Source of the DNA: Solibacillus cecembensis
GTDB lineage: Bacteria > Bacillota > Bacilli > Bacillales_A > Planococcaceae
Length of the DNA: 64,000 nt
Reading direction: 5' to 3'
Assembly: GCF_001439635.1 (NCBI RefSeq)
Contig: NZ_LMBZ01000005.1
Span: 4,858-68,857 of the forward strand
The translations under genes and the position numbers were made by a program. The notes beneath the pieces are model-generated. The model was given only the letters and a program-made list of their open reading frames with translations, was not told the DNA's origin and did not search any database. Shown piece after piece: positions 1 to 7,467 of this stretch (its first letter is position 1; every line of letters starts with the position of its first letter).

Positions 1-113
1 CTCGTTAGTTTAAGTACATTTCTTCACAATCTCCAAAGATATATTACCGTTTTCAAACAAACTTTAATCAAAATTTATGATTTATTTTTATCTGAGAAAT
101 AAAAACATAAAAA

Positions 114-146
114 GGCACCTCTAGAGTAATAGGTACTAGAGGTGCC
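114..146 (-). terminator. Rho-independent terminator of the nuclease gene
   Basis: An 11-bp perfect stem (GGCACCTCTAG with CTAGAGGTGCC) is followed on the minus strand by a T-rich tract. It lies about 110 bases past the nuclease stop codon. The rest of 1-253 is AT-rich and I see no gene in it. Confidence 0.75.
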
Positions 147-253
147 ATCCCTTTATTTTATGTCCCTATAGTAAGGACTCTTAAAACTTCATTTAAAGAT
201 AACAAATTACATCATTAACTCTCCAAACTTTATTAAATAATACTTATTTTAAA

Positions 254-1069
254 TTATCTTGTTGCTGGAATAAACCCGGCAACTACAGCCTCTTCTTCAG
301 TACAGAACATTTCCTCTGCTACTGTATTCTCATAGTCACGTTGCCCTGGCATATGATAAATTTTATTTCCTTTGGAATTAATATTACCTTTAATTTCACA
401 ATTACCATTACCTTTTGGATTATTTGAATCAGCCTCATCTGCTTTAGATTGATTTTCTTCTTTCATAGCAGAATAATAAACGTCTTTATCATAACCACGA
501 TTCGTTACATAGTTTTCAACTGACCAAATACCAATAGCTTCTTTTTGTGTAATTTTTTGAATAGATTTAAACCAGTCTACATGCTTCGTGTTTGGATCGT
601 AAATATACGCTACACGTACTAACCCATTTTTGAGTAGTTGCTCTTGTAAACTAATCCCATCCTTTGTATATATATATGCTAGTAATCTTTTATATTTATC
701 ACGATAAGAAACATCAAATTCTAAATACACCGAATCTTGACCAGCTAATAACTGCTTTACAAACTCTTTTGCCTCTGGTCCATATGGTTGTTCTCCTAAT
801 GTCTCATGATTTGTTTCAGGAGCGTCTACAAGAAGAAAACGCACTTTTTCAGAGCTACCATTATACTTTATTCTTATTGTGTCACCGTCAATGACTTCTT
901 GTAATTCATATTCCTCAAACTTGCTGATATCATGCTTTTCAGAAGTCTCTTTAGTTGAAGCTACAATTTCTTGAATATCTTCATTTTCTATAACATCTGT
1001 AATAGTTTCTTCAGTACATGCACTTAAAAACACTGAAGAGATAAACAATGCAATAATAATTTTTTTCAA
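254..1069 (-). CDS. Thermonuclease-family (SNase) lipoprotein
   Basis: A 271-residue secreted nuclease, probably anchored in the membrane by lipid. The N-terminus has a short hydrophobic segment ending in the lipobox LSAC at about residues 15-18. An acidic linker precedes a staphylococcal nuclease-like domain at roughly 52-190, with the family signature VIDGDT near 58-63, then RFLLVDAPE and a later YRDKYKRLLAY segment. A lysine- and glutamate-rich linker leads to a C-terminal module of about 45 residues. It has two cysteines, a GN-x-KGNKIYH stretch and FCTEEEA, and resembles the small tail modules found on other Bacillales secreted nucleases. The start is TTG with AGGTAGGG eight bases upstream. 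It is a single gene with its own terminator. The family hydrolyses DNA and RNA using calcium; the substrate here is inferred. Confidence 0.85.
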   Translation of the reverse strand: MKKIIIALFISSVFLSACTEETITDVIENEDIQEIVASTKETSEKHDISKFEEYELQEVIDGDTIRIKYNGSSEKVRFLLVDAPETNHETLGEQPYGPEAKEFVKQLLAGQDSVYLEFDVSYRDKYKRLLAYIYTKDGISLQEQLLKNGLVRVAYIYDPNTKHVDWFKSIQKITQKEAIGIWSVENYVTNRGYDKDVYYSAMKEENQSKADEADSNNPKGNGNCEIKGNINSKGNKIYHMPGQRDYENTVAEEMFCTEEEAVVAGFIPATR

Positions 1070-1107
1070 ATCTATGCCCTACCTACTTTCTTAACCATAT
1101 AATAAAT

Positions 1108-1137
1108 CAAAAATCCTCAGTTAAATATAAACTGAAG
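1108..1137 (-). terminator. Terminator after the 26-residue peptide gene
   Basis: On the minus strand CTTCAGTT and AACTGAGG form an eight-pair stem with one G-T pair, followed by ATTTTT. It begins ten bases after the stop codon of the tiny peptide gene at 1147-1227, which supports that gene being transcribed. Confidence 0.65.
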
Positions 1138-1146
1138 ACTTACGCT

Positions 1147-1227
1147 TTAGCTAAATATTAAATAAAGCACAACTGCCAAAATAATCGTTCCGCTTGTAAT
1201 TAAAGTCTTAATATCTTTGTCACTCAA
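1147..1227 (-). CDS. 26-residue single-span membrane peptide
   Basis: A very small gene read from a TTG start behind a GAGAGG-type ribosome site, ending at TAA. The peptide starts MSDKDIKTLITSG and continues as one hydrophobic helix that ends at the C-terminus. At the protein level it matches the first 26 residues of the neighbouring 80-residue protein (1621-1863) at about 21 positions, and the DNA is clearly related too. The two are therefore local duplicates, one reduced to the helix and the other carrying a soluble tail. A terminator follows directly. The function is unknown; size and topology would suit a membrane-active or regulatory peptide, but that is only a guess. Confidence 0.55.
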   Translation of the reverse strand: MSDKDIKTLITSGTIILAVVLYLIFS

Positions 1228-1620
1228 TTCCTTTACCTCTCTTCTAACATTTATTGAGTATTTTATTTAAGTCTATTATCAATACACTAATATCACAATA
1301 AATTTGATTTATTTTCTACAAAGGATTTTCAAGTGTAATATAATTATTATCCTACACATAAAAAAATCTTCAGTCTCGAAAACCGAAGATAATAATGTCT
1401 TTATAATTAAGAAATATTTATACATCACAGCTTGGTGTTAAATTATTCTATATCATCTAAATATGTACACTTTTATACAAACATAGTTAATCAAGATATG
1501 ACTAAAATCTATAATTAACTATATTTTATTGTGTACACCATCAATCTGGGGACCTACATGAAATTACAGTTATATCAACACTTTACGATATTAATGTGTA
1601 CAATATTTTAATGTACAGTT
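1228..1620. other. Gene-free AT-rich spacer with four TGTACA sites
   Basis: I see no convincing coding region in these 390 bases. The stretch holds a terminator-like hairpin at 1360-1390 and four copies of TGTACA at 1464, 1532, 1597 and 1612. Two of them extend to GTGTACA. They lie directly downstream of the stop codon of the 80-residue protein gene. No function can be assigned. Confidence 0.5.
1360..1390 (-). terminator. Terminator-like hairpin
   Basis: ATCTTCAGT pairs with ACCGAAGAT apart from one mismatch, and on the minus strand the stem is followed by a run of T. No gene ends immediately before it. It may end readthrough from the 80-residue protein gene or a short RNA from 1391-1620. 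Confidence 0.5.
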
Positions 1621-1863
1621 TTATAGTGATAAGCCATCATTCGCTGAAATAAACTCTACGTCAATTAGTTGCTTTCCTGTTTCGTTCATTGCGAGTTCAG
1701 GCGTAATGCGATAATGCTTTTGTTCTTGTGTTACCGAATTATATTGTATATTGTCATTTGTTTGCGGCTGTTCATCGGTCGGTTTAGAAAAAACTAAATA
1801 TAACCCGACTGCAAGAATAATCGTCCCGCTAGTAATGAGTGTTTTAATATCACTTAATTTCAT
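1621..1863 (-). CDS. 80-residue single-span membrane protein
   Basis: Not a family I recognise. The N-terminus (MKLSDIKTLITSG) runs straight into one hydrophobic helix at about residues 8-26, followed by KPTDEQPQTN and a hydrophilic, glutamine-rich tail. The tail ends with ELAMNETGKQLIDVEF and may be extracellular. I chose the ATG at 1863 over an upstream in-frame start because AAAGGATTTACC precedes it at normal spacing. The first 26 residues are nearly the same as the tiny peptide at 1147-1227. The gene sits 36 bases downstream of the pgpA-like gene and may be cotranscribed with it. Confidence 0.6.
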   Translation of the reverse strand: MKLSDIKTLITSGTIILAVGLYLVFSKPTDEQPQTNDNIQYNSVTQEQKHYRITPELAMNETGKQLIDVEFISANDGLSL

Positions 1864-1899
1864 TTGGTAAATCCTTTCAATCAATTAGATTTCTATAAG

Positions 1900-2481
1900 T
1901 TAGATTTCAGTTTTTGGTTTCGTAGTTGGGCCTAACTCTACTGGAGGAATATCAGCAAATGTTTCGCCTTCCTCTTCTAGATCACGCATGCGGTGAGCAA
2001 TTCGTGATGCAGCACATGCCGCAATACTACCGACTAAATCATCTAAAAATGTATTAACGGAACCGCCCGCCTTCGTATCTAACTTTTCGATAATGCCGAT
2101 CTTTTGTTTATCTAAATGCCCGAAAGTCGTCACCGCGATACTACCATACGTAAATACCGAACCTAATGCTAATGTTTCATCCACACCGAACAGTCCTTCA
2201 TCCGATTCAATGATTGCTTGCAGTGGTGCAGAAAGCATGTTTTTTTCCGCTAGTTCATCCAACTCAATACCAACTAATACCGCATGTTGGACTTCACGTT
2301 TATTTAATACGCGCTCTACCGATTGAACACAATGTTCAATTGTTAAACCTTCATTATATGGAGATTGCATAATATGAACAATTTCTGCAATGTCTTCAAT
2401 TGTTACATGACGACGCAATAGCGCTTCATGGGTTGCTTTCGTCACTTCATCAGAATGAACTCGAACTCTTTTATTAGACAT
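1900..2481 (-). CDS. yutG: Phosphatidylglycerophosphatase A-like protein (YutG/LtrC type)
   Basis: A 193-residue protein of the PgpA family, in the form found in Bacillales as YutG and in Listeria as LtrC. Family members are linked to removing phosphate from phosphatidylglycerol phosphate, the last step to phosphatidylglycerol, at the membrane. The recognisable core lies at about residues 90-165. It includes LGSVFTYGSIAVTTFGHLDK and the motif SVNTFLDDLVGS, where the paired aspartates are probably the metal-binding or catalytic residues. The N-terminal half is helical and the C-terminal end is acidic and proline-rich. The ATG start follows GTGAGGAT at good spacing. Assignment to the family is firm; the actual reaction of the YutG branch is less certain. 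Confidence 0.8.
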   Translation of the reverse strand: MSNKRVRVHSDEVTKATHEALLRRHVTIEDIAEIVHIMQSPYNEGLTIEHCVQSVERVLNKREVQHAVLVGIELDELAEKNMLSAPLQAIIESDEGLFGVDETLALGSVFTYGSIAVTTFGHLDKQKIGIIEKLDTKAGGSVNTFLDDLVGSIAACAASRIAHRMRDLEEEGETFADIPPVELGPTTKPKTEI

Positions 2482-2600
2482 GTATAAATCCTCACTTTTA
2501 TTGTATTTATCATAATTTTTTACTATCCATCTCCTATATTACACCTTTATTTTCCTTTGTGATACAATTTCGATACAATCACAGAACAGGAGTGACTATT

Positions 2601-3326
2601 TTGGAAAAGGGTACAGTAAAAGATATTGCTTTTTATAGCCGTTCACTAAATGAAGAATTAGATTTACTCATTTACATTCCAGCAAACTATTCTCCACTAT
2701 ACGAATATAACATTTTAATCACATCAGATGGTAGAGATTACTTTCAATTAGGTGGAATTCCTCGATTAACTGATGAATTAATTGATGATTACATAATTGA
2801 AAACGTTATCATTGTGGGTGTTCCTTATAAAGATGCTGCAGATCGACGCCGCAAATATATCCCAACAGGCAACCAATTCGAAGCTTACATGCGCTTTTTA
2901 GCACATGAACTAGTTCCCTATTTAGACGAAGAGTTCACGACGCATCAAATGGGCTCGGGCCGCACGCTCATGGGTGACTCCATGGCTGCTACGATTTCAT
3001 TATTAACAGCGCTCCATTATCCTAATATTTTTGGGAAAGCTATTTTACAATCCCCTTATGTAGATGAACATGTGCTGCAAACCGTTCGTGACGCAAAAAG
3101 CCCAGATTTATTAGCTACTTATCATACAATTGGCTTGCGTGAAAATGAAGTCCGCTTTCCAAGTAATTCAGTCGCAAAAGACTTCCTAACACCAAATCGA
3201 GCAATGCATGAACTCTTTGTAGAACGCGGTATCGAAACATTTTATGAAGAATTAGACGGTGACCATACTTGGAAAACTTGGAAGCCTGACCTAAGGCGTG
3301 CATTAACAAAAATTTTAGGTTCATGA
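2601..3326 (+). CDS. yjcH: Esterase-like alpha/beta hydrolase YjcH
   Basis: A 241-residue soluble hydrolase of the putative-esterase (esterase D/enterochelin esterase-like) family. The nucleophile elbow is GDSMA at about residue 130. A late acidic residue and the histidine in DGDHTW near the C-terminus complete a plausible catalytic triad. I chose the TTG at 2601 because AGGAGTG lies six bases before it; an in-frame ATG at 2559 has no ribosome site. It is followed by genes matching YjcG and YjcF, the same trio as in B. subtilis, which supports the name. The substrate is unknown. Confidence 0.8.
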   Translation: MEKGTVKDIAFYSRSLNEELDLLIYIPANYSPLYEYNILITSDGRDYFQLGGIPRLTDELIDDYIIENVIIVGVPYKDAADRRRKYIPTGNQFEAYMRFLAHELVPYLDEEFTTHQMGSGRTLMGDSMAATISLLTALHYPNIFGKAILQSPYVDEHVLQTVRDAKSPDLLATYHTIGLRENEVRFPSNSVAKDFLTPNRAMHELFVERGIETFYEELDGDHTWKTWKPDLRRALTKILGS

Positions 3327-3404
3327 ACGTTGTAAATGTTTATTGCAGAAATTTTCTGTTATAATTAAAGGATAATAGTAATTAATTTCTAGGGGGTAAT
3401 GATT

Positions 3405-3920
3405 TTGAAATATGGTATTATTGCATTTCCATCAAAGAAAATACAAGATTTAGCAAACACGTATCGTAAACGTTATGATCCACACTATTCTTTAGTTACG
3501 CCGCACTTTACATTAAAAGATGCGTTTGATGCAGATGCGTCTCAAATTGACGATATTTCTAATAAGTTACAGGAAATTTCCACACAATTTGCGCCGTTAC
3601 AAATTCATGCTTCAAGAATTAGTTCATTTTATCCAACAACGAATACGCTATTTTTCCGTATCGAACCTACTTCACAATTAGAAACTTTGCACAAAACGAT
3701 TCAAGAAACGTTGAATATTGGTGCATCTAAGCATGTCTTTGTCCCACACATTACAATTGCGCAAAAATTAACCGCTTCAGAGCATGACGATATTTTTGGT
3801 CAATTACGCATGATTGGTGTGGATGAGCACGACATTGTAGATCGCTTCCATTTGCTCTACCAACTAGAAGATGGCTCTTGGACAACATACGAAACATACA
3901 AATTGACTGGAGCTGAATAA
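3405..3920 (+). CDS. yjcG: 2H phosphoesterase-family protein YjcG
   Basis: A 171-residue member of the 2H phosphoesterase (2'-5' RNA ligase-like) superfamily. Its two signature motifs are HFTLKD near residue 33 and HITIAQ near residue 118, each supplying a histidine and a threonine to the presumed active site. This family acts on cyclic or 2'-5' phosphodiesters, but the YjcG substrate is not known. The TTG at 3405 gives the start MKYGI and the usual family length, with AGGGGGT seven bases upstream. The ATG at 3399 overlaps the ribosome site and is less likely. It lies between yjcH and yjcF and ends four bases before yjcF. Confidence 0.85.
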   Translation: MKYGIIAFPSKKIQDLANTYRKRYDPHYSLVTPHFTLKDAFDADASQIDDISNKLQEISTQFAPLQIHASRISSFYPTTNTLFFRIEPTSQLETLHKTIQETLNIGASKHVFVPHITIAQKLTASEHDDIFGQLRMIGVDEHDIVDRFHLLYQLEDGSWTTYETYKLTGAE

Positions 3921-3923
3921 CAA

Positions 3924-4352
3924 GTGTTTGAAGTAAAATTAGTAACAACTGAGGAAGACCGAAATCGTGCTTTTTCGCTTCGTAAAGAAGTTTTCGTGAA
4001 AGAGCAAGGGGTTCCTCTCAGCTTAGAGCTTGATGAACATGATGAAACGGCTGTTCATTTCATCGTCAATGATGGAGATCAAACAATCGCGGCTGCCCGA
4101 CTTCGAGAAATCGAACCGAAAATTGGGAAAGTTGAGCGTGTTTGTGTACTAAGCCATTACCGCGGAAAACGTCTCGGTGCATTAATTATGGACACAGTTG
4201 AACAACATGCGACTGCACTTGATTTTAAAAACCTAAAATTAAACGCACAATCTTATGCCGTGCCATTTTATGAAAAATTAAACTATACCGTTACATCCCC
4301 TGAATTTATGGATGCTGGTATTCCACATCGTGCTATGGAAAAGGTTCTTTAA
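3924..4352 (+). CDS. yjcF: GNAT-family N-acetyltransferase YjcF
   Basis: A 142-residue GNAT acetyltransferase. Features include the opening LRKEVFVKEQGVP, the strand IAAARLREIEP, and the acetyl-CoA pyrophosphate-binding loop VLSHYRGKRLGALIM at about residues 72-88. A C-terminal AVPFYEKLNY strand and helix is also present. The GTG start lies three bases past the yjcG stop, so the two are translationally linked. The acceptor substrate is unknown. The last two bases of the stop codon and those that follow belong to the end of a repeat element (see 4349-4522). Confidence 0.85.
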   Translation: MFEVKLVTTEEDRNRAFSLRKEVFVKEQGVPLSLELDEHDETAVHFIVNDGDQTIAAARLREIEPKIGKVERVCVLSHYRGKRLGALIMDTVEQHATALDFKNLKLNAQSYAVPFYEKLNYTVTSPEFMDAGIPHRAMEKVL

Positions 4353-4522
4353 CTTGTTTCAGCAGAAGTTTTCTACTTCTATAAGTAAGGGAATACCGAA
4401 TACGCAATTCTATTCAGTAGGGGGTTCAAGTTAAGCCCCGGCGGATGTCACAGATTTTTTTAGGGAAGTTTTTCGAGCGAGCTCGAAAAAAATCTGGACG
4501 CAATTACGCCAAGGCGTAATTG
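4349..4522 (-). repeat. Dispersed palindromic repeat, copy R1
   Basis: The first of at least seven related copies. It reads as the end module TTAACTTG-TTCAGC, a degenerate hairpin, then TTAAGCCCCGGCGGATGTCA. A T-rich and A-rich palindrome around CGAGCGAGCTCG follows, and the last piece is the hairpin CAATTACGCC-AA-GGCGTAATTG. Its first base lies one base before the stop codon of yjcF, so the element supplies that TAA. Compared with copy R7 it has an internal deletion. Confidence 0.8.
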
Positions 4523-4539
4523 ATAAATATTTTAAGAAA

Positions 4540-4584
4540 GAGGATGTTTAATGTGCATTTGCAGCATTAAACATCCTCCTTTTT
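4540..4584 (+). terminator. Terminator of the yjcH-yjcG-yjcF operon
   Basis: A 14-bp stem (GAGGATGTTTAATG with CATTAAACATCCTC) followed by CTTTTTATT. It lies downstream of copy R1. Confidence 0.8.
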
Positions 4585-4658
4585 ATTCCGCATTGCCGCG
4601 GATTCTGGTGAAATCGAGCAATCAATGAGGATGATTCCCCACTGATTGAAGGTTCACA

Positions 4659-4907
4659 TTAGCGCATTAATTTTTCAATTTTACTAAAATCTAAAGAGTG
4701 CCCATCTTTTATAATGGATTGCACAATTTTGTCTTCCATATCACTTGAAATTGGTTTATTAGCGATTTTACTAACCTTTTTTACAATTTTTCGCACTTGC
4801 TTCTCATCAGTAAAATCTGCGTGTGTAAGGGCATTTGCTAAATTCATGATTTCATCAATACCCAAGCCAGTTTTACTTTCTACCTTTTTAAAAAAAGAAT
4901 TATCCAT
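4659..4907 (-). CDS. spoVIF: Stage VI sporulation protein F
   Basis: An 82-residue protein recognised as SpoVIF (YjcC), a late mother-cell sporulation factor needed for proper assembly and resistance of the spore coat. Family positions include the opening MDNSFFKKVE, MNLANAL, and the region VRKIVKKVSKIANKPIS, ending with LDFSKIEKLM. The length matches the family. The ATG start follows AGGAAGATT. In B. subtilis spoVIF also sits close to yjcF-yjcG-yjcH, which supports the call. A degenerate repeat (R2) lies just upstream and may contain or replace its promoter; I could not place a sigma-K promoter with confidence. Confidence 0.85.
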   Translation of the reverse strand: MDNSFFKKVESKTGLGIDEIMNLANALTHADFTDEKQVRKIVKKVSKIANKPISSDMEDKIVQSIIKDGHSLDFSKIEKLMR

Positions 4908-4924
4908 TCAAATCTTCCTCCTAT

Positions 4925-5256
4925 CAATTCCGCCTCGACATAATTGCGTACAGATTTTTCTTCGGGTGAACTCGTTAAAAAGGCTAGCCTAAGTTCGTCA
5001 TACCCATGCGATAATAGCTAAACATCCTCCATCACGACAGTCCCCTTAAAAATCTTTGAATTAACCGCTGGGGCATTGTGTCAACACGCCATTGATCACA
5101 AAGGTATTATCACAAGATGTGACAGATTTAGCTTTTGTTCCTCCAGCTTAGTGTGAACCCTCTTTCAGCCGGTGTTTGAACCCCACTTTATAAAATTACG
5201 TATTTAGCATTTATCCCCTACTTAAACAAGTAGGGGGATAAATGCCAGAATCAAAA
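4925..5256 (+). repeat. Dispersed palindromic repeat, copy R2 (degenerate, interrupted)
   Basis: A decayed copy in the opposite orientation to R1. A damaged left hairpin (CAATTCCGCC...) is followed by the CAGATTTTT arm. It then carries an unrelated stretch of about 65 bases, a degenerate AAAAATCT...CGCTGGGGC arm, and a second unrelated stretch of about 70 bases. The end module is the hairpin TATCCCCCTACTT/AAGTAGGGGGATA. It abuts copy R3. No gene is visible in it. Confidence 0.65.
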
Positions 5257-5257
5257 T

Positions 5258-5444
5258 CAATTACGCCATGGCGTAATTGCGTCCAGATTTTTTTCGAGCT
5301 CGGGGCCACAGGATTTGGGTCAATCAGCCGTTGTCACACGATGTGACGTTATTAGACTGACATCCTACTCCCTTAAAAAATCTGTGACATCCGCCGGGGC
5401 TTAATTTGGTTCAGTGGGGTTTGAAACCCCACTGATTCAAATTA
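5258..5444 (+). repeat. Dispersed palindromic repeat, copy R3 (carries an insert)
   Basis: It begins with CAATTACGCC-AT-GGCGTAATTG and runs to CGAGCTCG, where about 69 unrelated bases are inserted. It then resumes at CTCCC with AAAAAATCTGTGACATCCGC. It ends in the short form of the end module, a near-perfect hairpin TTAATTTGGTTCAGTGGGG / CCCCACTGATTCAAATTA. The last three bases are the stop codon of the YjcZ-type peptide on the minus strand. The insert contains the dyad GTCACA-CGA-TGTGAC. Confidence 0.75.
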
Positions 5445-5585
5445 GATAAATACGCTACCAACAATAATAAGTAAGATAAATAATACAACGATTAAAACGA
5501 AAGTGCCGCTATTATTACAGTTATTATATGCCGGTGTCTCATAGTTACAACATTGTTGTTGTTGCCAACCTCCATATCCAGACAC
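5442..5585 (-). CDS. YjcZ-family small sporulation membrane peptide
   Basis: A 47-residue peptide of the YjcZ/YrpE-like family, small proteins common in spore formers and usually made during sporulation. The N-terminal half is rich in Gly, Gln, Asn and Cys (MSGYGGWQQQQCC...). The C-terminal half is the typical transmembrane helix FVLIVVLFILLIIVGSVFI, with only the family pattern FxLIVVLFILLIIVG to go by. The start is GTG behind a GGGGGG ribosome site. Its stop codon lies inside the end of repeat copy R3. Its function is not known in any species to my knowledge. Confidence 0.75.
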   Translation of the reverse strand: MSGYGGWQQQQCCNYETPAYNNCNNSGTFVLIVVLFILLIIVGSVFI

Positions 5586-5648
5586 AAAAATCCCCCCTTC
5601 CTATTTTGTAGTGTATGCACACCAAAATAATAAAAAGAGGGTTATCGT

Positions 5649-6014
5649 CTAGTCTACTTTTCCTTTTGACTTAAAAATAATTGCCGCGATAAAACCAAAA
5701 ATAATAGCTGCACTAATTCCTGAACTTGTCACCTCGAACATGCCGGTTAATACGCCAATCCATCCATGCTTTTCCGCTTCTGCCATTGCTCCATGTGTCA
5801 GCGAATTTCCAAAAGATGTAATCGGTATTGTAGCACCTGCCCCAGCAAAGTCAATAAGCGGCTCGTATAATCCCAAGCCATCTAAAATTGCGCCACATAC
5901 GACCAAAATTGATAATGTATGTCCTGGTGTTAATTTGGCAACATCCATCAACAATTGACCAATCATACAAATTACTCCACCTACTATAAAAGCGAATAAA
6001 AATGTAAACTCCAT
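5649..6014 (-). CDS. spoVAEb: Stage V sporulation protein AE (SpoVAEb)
   Basis: A 121-residue multi-helix membrane protein of the SpoVA complex, which moves dipicolinic acid into the forming spore and out at germination. Typical features are [11 protein letters not shown] near the start, the [15 protein letters not shown] segment at about 65-80, and a final hydrophobic helix. The ATG at 6014 follows GGGGTGATC at correct spacing and lies eight bases past the spoVAD stop. A longer TTG start at 6035 would overlap spoVAD and lacks a ribosome site. It resembles SpoVAC, its likely ancient paralogue. Confidence 0.9.
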   Translation of the reverse strand: MEFTFLFAFIVGGVICMIGQLLMDVAKLTPGHTLSILVVCGAILDGLGLYEPLIDFAGAGATIPITSFGNSLTHGAMAEAEKHGWIGVLTGMFEVTSSGISAAIIFGFIAAIIFKSKGKVD

Positions 6015-6021
6015 GAACTGA

Positions 6022-7017
6022 TCACCCCATCCCAATTTCTATCGCATGTGCTGTACAAGGTATTGTTTCGCCTTGCTGGTATGATAAAGGGGATAGCAAT
6101 GCACCTGTTGCGACAAGTAGCGCTTTTTTATAGCGTCCACTTTTAAATTGTTCAAGTAAATAGCTAAAGTATACCGATGCCGAACAACCTGGTCCACTAG
6201 CACCCGCTTGGAATGCCGAGTCTTCGCCATAATATTCCGCACCAGCATCGCGAAATCTCGCCAAATCCTCTTTCGCTACCCCACTTTGTGCGAACATCGC
6301 CTTCAATATTTTCAATCCAATTTTCCCTAAATCACCCGTCATAATGACATCATAATCTTGAATTTTTTGGCCGCGCTTTTTTAAATGCGCTTGGATTGTT
6401 TCAAATGCAGCCGGTGCCATTGCGCCCCCCATATGAAATGGATCTGTTGCGCCAAAGTCCACTACCTTTCCAATCGTCGCAGCTTCAATAGAAGGAAATT
6501 CATCATGATGCTTTCCTACGAGTGCAAATCCAGCCCCCGTTACTGTCCATTGAGCAGTTGCTGGTTTTTGAGATCCATAAGCGACAGGATAACGAAATTG
6601 CCGTTCTACCGCATTGTGCTGACTGGACGCACCAGCTATCGCAAATTCACTAGCACCAAGCTCCGTCAGTAAAGCCGCGATAATGACTGACGAAACCGAT
6701 GTCGCACATGCCGAAAATAAACCAATAAATGAAACTGCTAATTCCCTTGCAGCAAAATTTGTCGGGGTCATCTGATTAATCAAATCACCACCTAAAAAAT
6801 AATCGATATCCAAATTATTTAAATTCGATTTCTTTAAAATAACTTGACATGCTTCTGAAATCAGTTGGACATGTCCTTGTTCATTTGTATTTTTATGTGA
6901 TCTTTCATCCGTAAGCACTTTATCAAAATAAGAATGAAATACGCTACGTTTCTCCAGAGGCCCTACAATTGCAGCCGCTGCTAATATCGACGGTTTTGAA
7001 TGGAATACAATTACCAC
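6022..7017 (-). CDS. spoVAD: Stage V sporulation protein AD
   Basis: A 331-residue thiolase-fold protein of the SpoVA channel, known to bind dipicolinic acid in its B. subtilis form. The sequence has the thiolase-like nucleophile region [10 protein letters not shown] at about 100-110, [23 protein letters not shown], and a C-terminal ACxASVY-like segment (PGCSASVYF). The start overlaps the end of spoVAC by seven bases, and the stop lies within the ribosome site of spoVAEb, so the three genes form one tight operon. Confidence 0.92.
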   Translation of the reverse strand: MVIVFHSKPSILAAAAIVGPLEKRSVFHSYFDKVLTDERSHKNTNEQGHVQLISEACQVILKKSNLNNLDIDYFLGGDLINQMTPTNFAARELAVSFIGLFSACATSVSSVIIAALLTELGASEFAIAGASSQHNAVERQFRYPVAYGSQKPATAQWTVTGAGFALVGKHHDEFPSIEAATIGKVVDFGATDPFHMGGAMAPAAFETIQAHLKKRGQKIQDYDVIMTGDLGKIGLKILKAMFAQSGVAKEDLARFRDAGAEYYGEDSAFQAGASGPGCSASVYFSYLLEQFKSGRYKKALLVATGALLSPLSYQQGETIPCTAHAIEIGMG

Positions 7018-7466
7018 GAGGCTACACCTACCGATACTAAAATCAATTTAATAAGCGCTACGAAAAATGCAGATACTGTCCCAAATAAAATGACCGAACC
7101 CGCGAGTTTAAACATATTTCCGCCCACGCCGAGTACAAACCCTTCTGATTTATATTCGATGGCTGCCGAAATTACAGCATTTCCAAATCCCGTAACTGGC
7201 ACCGCACTTCCTGCACCTGCAAACTGACCGAGCTTGCGATATAATCCCAAACCCGTTAGAATCATTGCTATAAATACCATTGTCGCAACGGTTGGATTGC
7301 CCACTGTGCGTTCTGTAAAATCGAAGAAAATCATGTAAAAGAAAGATATCCCTTGTCCAATTGTACAAATGATTCCACCTACACCAAACGCTTTTAATAA
7401 ATTAAGCCCATAAGGAGTAGGTGGAGATAATTGATCCTTTAATGTGTTATATTGTTGCTCTTTCAA
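7011..7466 (-). CDS. spoVAC: Stage V sporulation protein AC
   Basis: A 151-residue membrane protein, the mechanosensitive channel-like subunit of the SpoVA complex in B. subtilis. An N-terminal soluble stretch of about 20 residues (PPTPYGLNLLKAF) precedes four to five hydrophobic helices. The family motifs GGIICTIGQG and AGAGSAVPVTGFGNAV are present. It starts one base after the end of the upstream lipoprotein gene, giving a yhcN-like-spoVAC-spoVAD-spoVAEb operon. spoVAA, spoVAB and spoVAF are not in this cluster. Confidence 0.92.
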   Translation of the reverse strand: MKEQQYNTLKDQLSPPTPYGLNLLKAFGVGGIICTIGQGISFFYMIFFDFTERTVGNPTVATMVFIAMILTGLGLYRKLGQFAGAGSAVPVTGFGNAVISAAIEYKSEGFVLGVGGNMFKLAGSVILFGTVSAFFVALIKLILVSVGVASW

Positions 7467-7467
7467 T

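Noticed and set aside
5330..5360. CRP/Fnr-type site at GTCACACGATGTGAC
   Set aside because: The half-sites are in the reverse order (TCACA...TGTGA) of the CRP/Fnr consensus, and the dyad lies in an insert within repeat R3.
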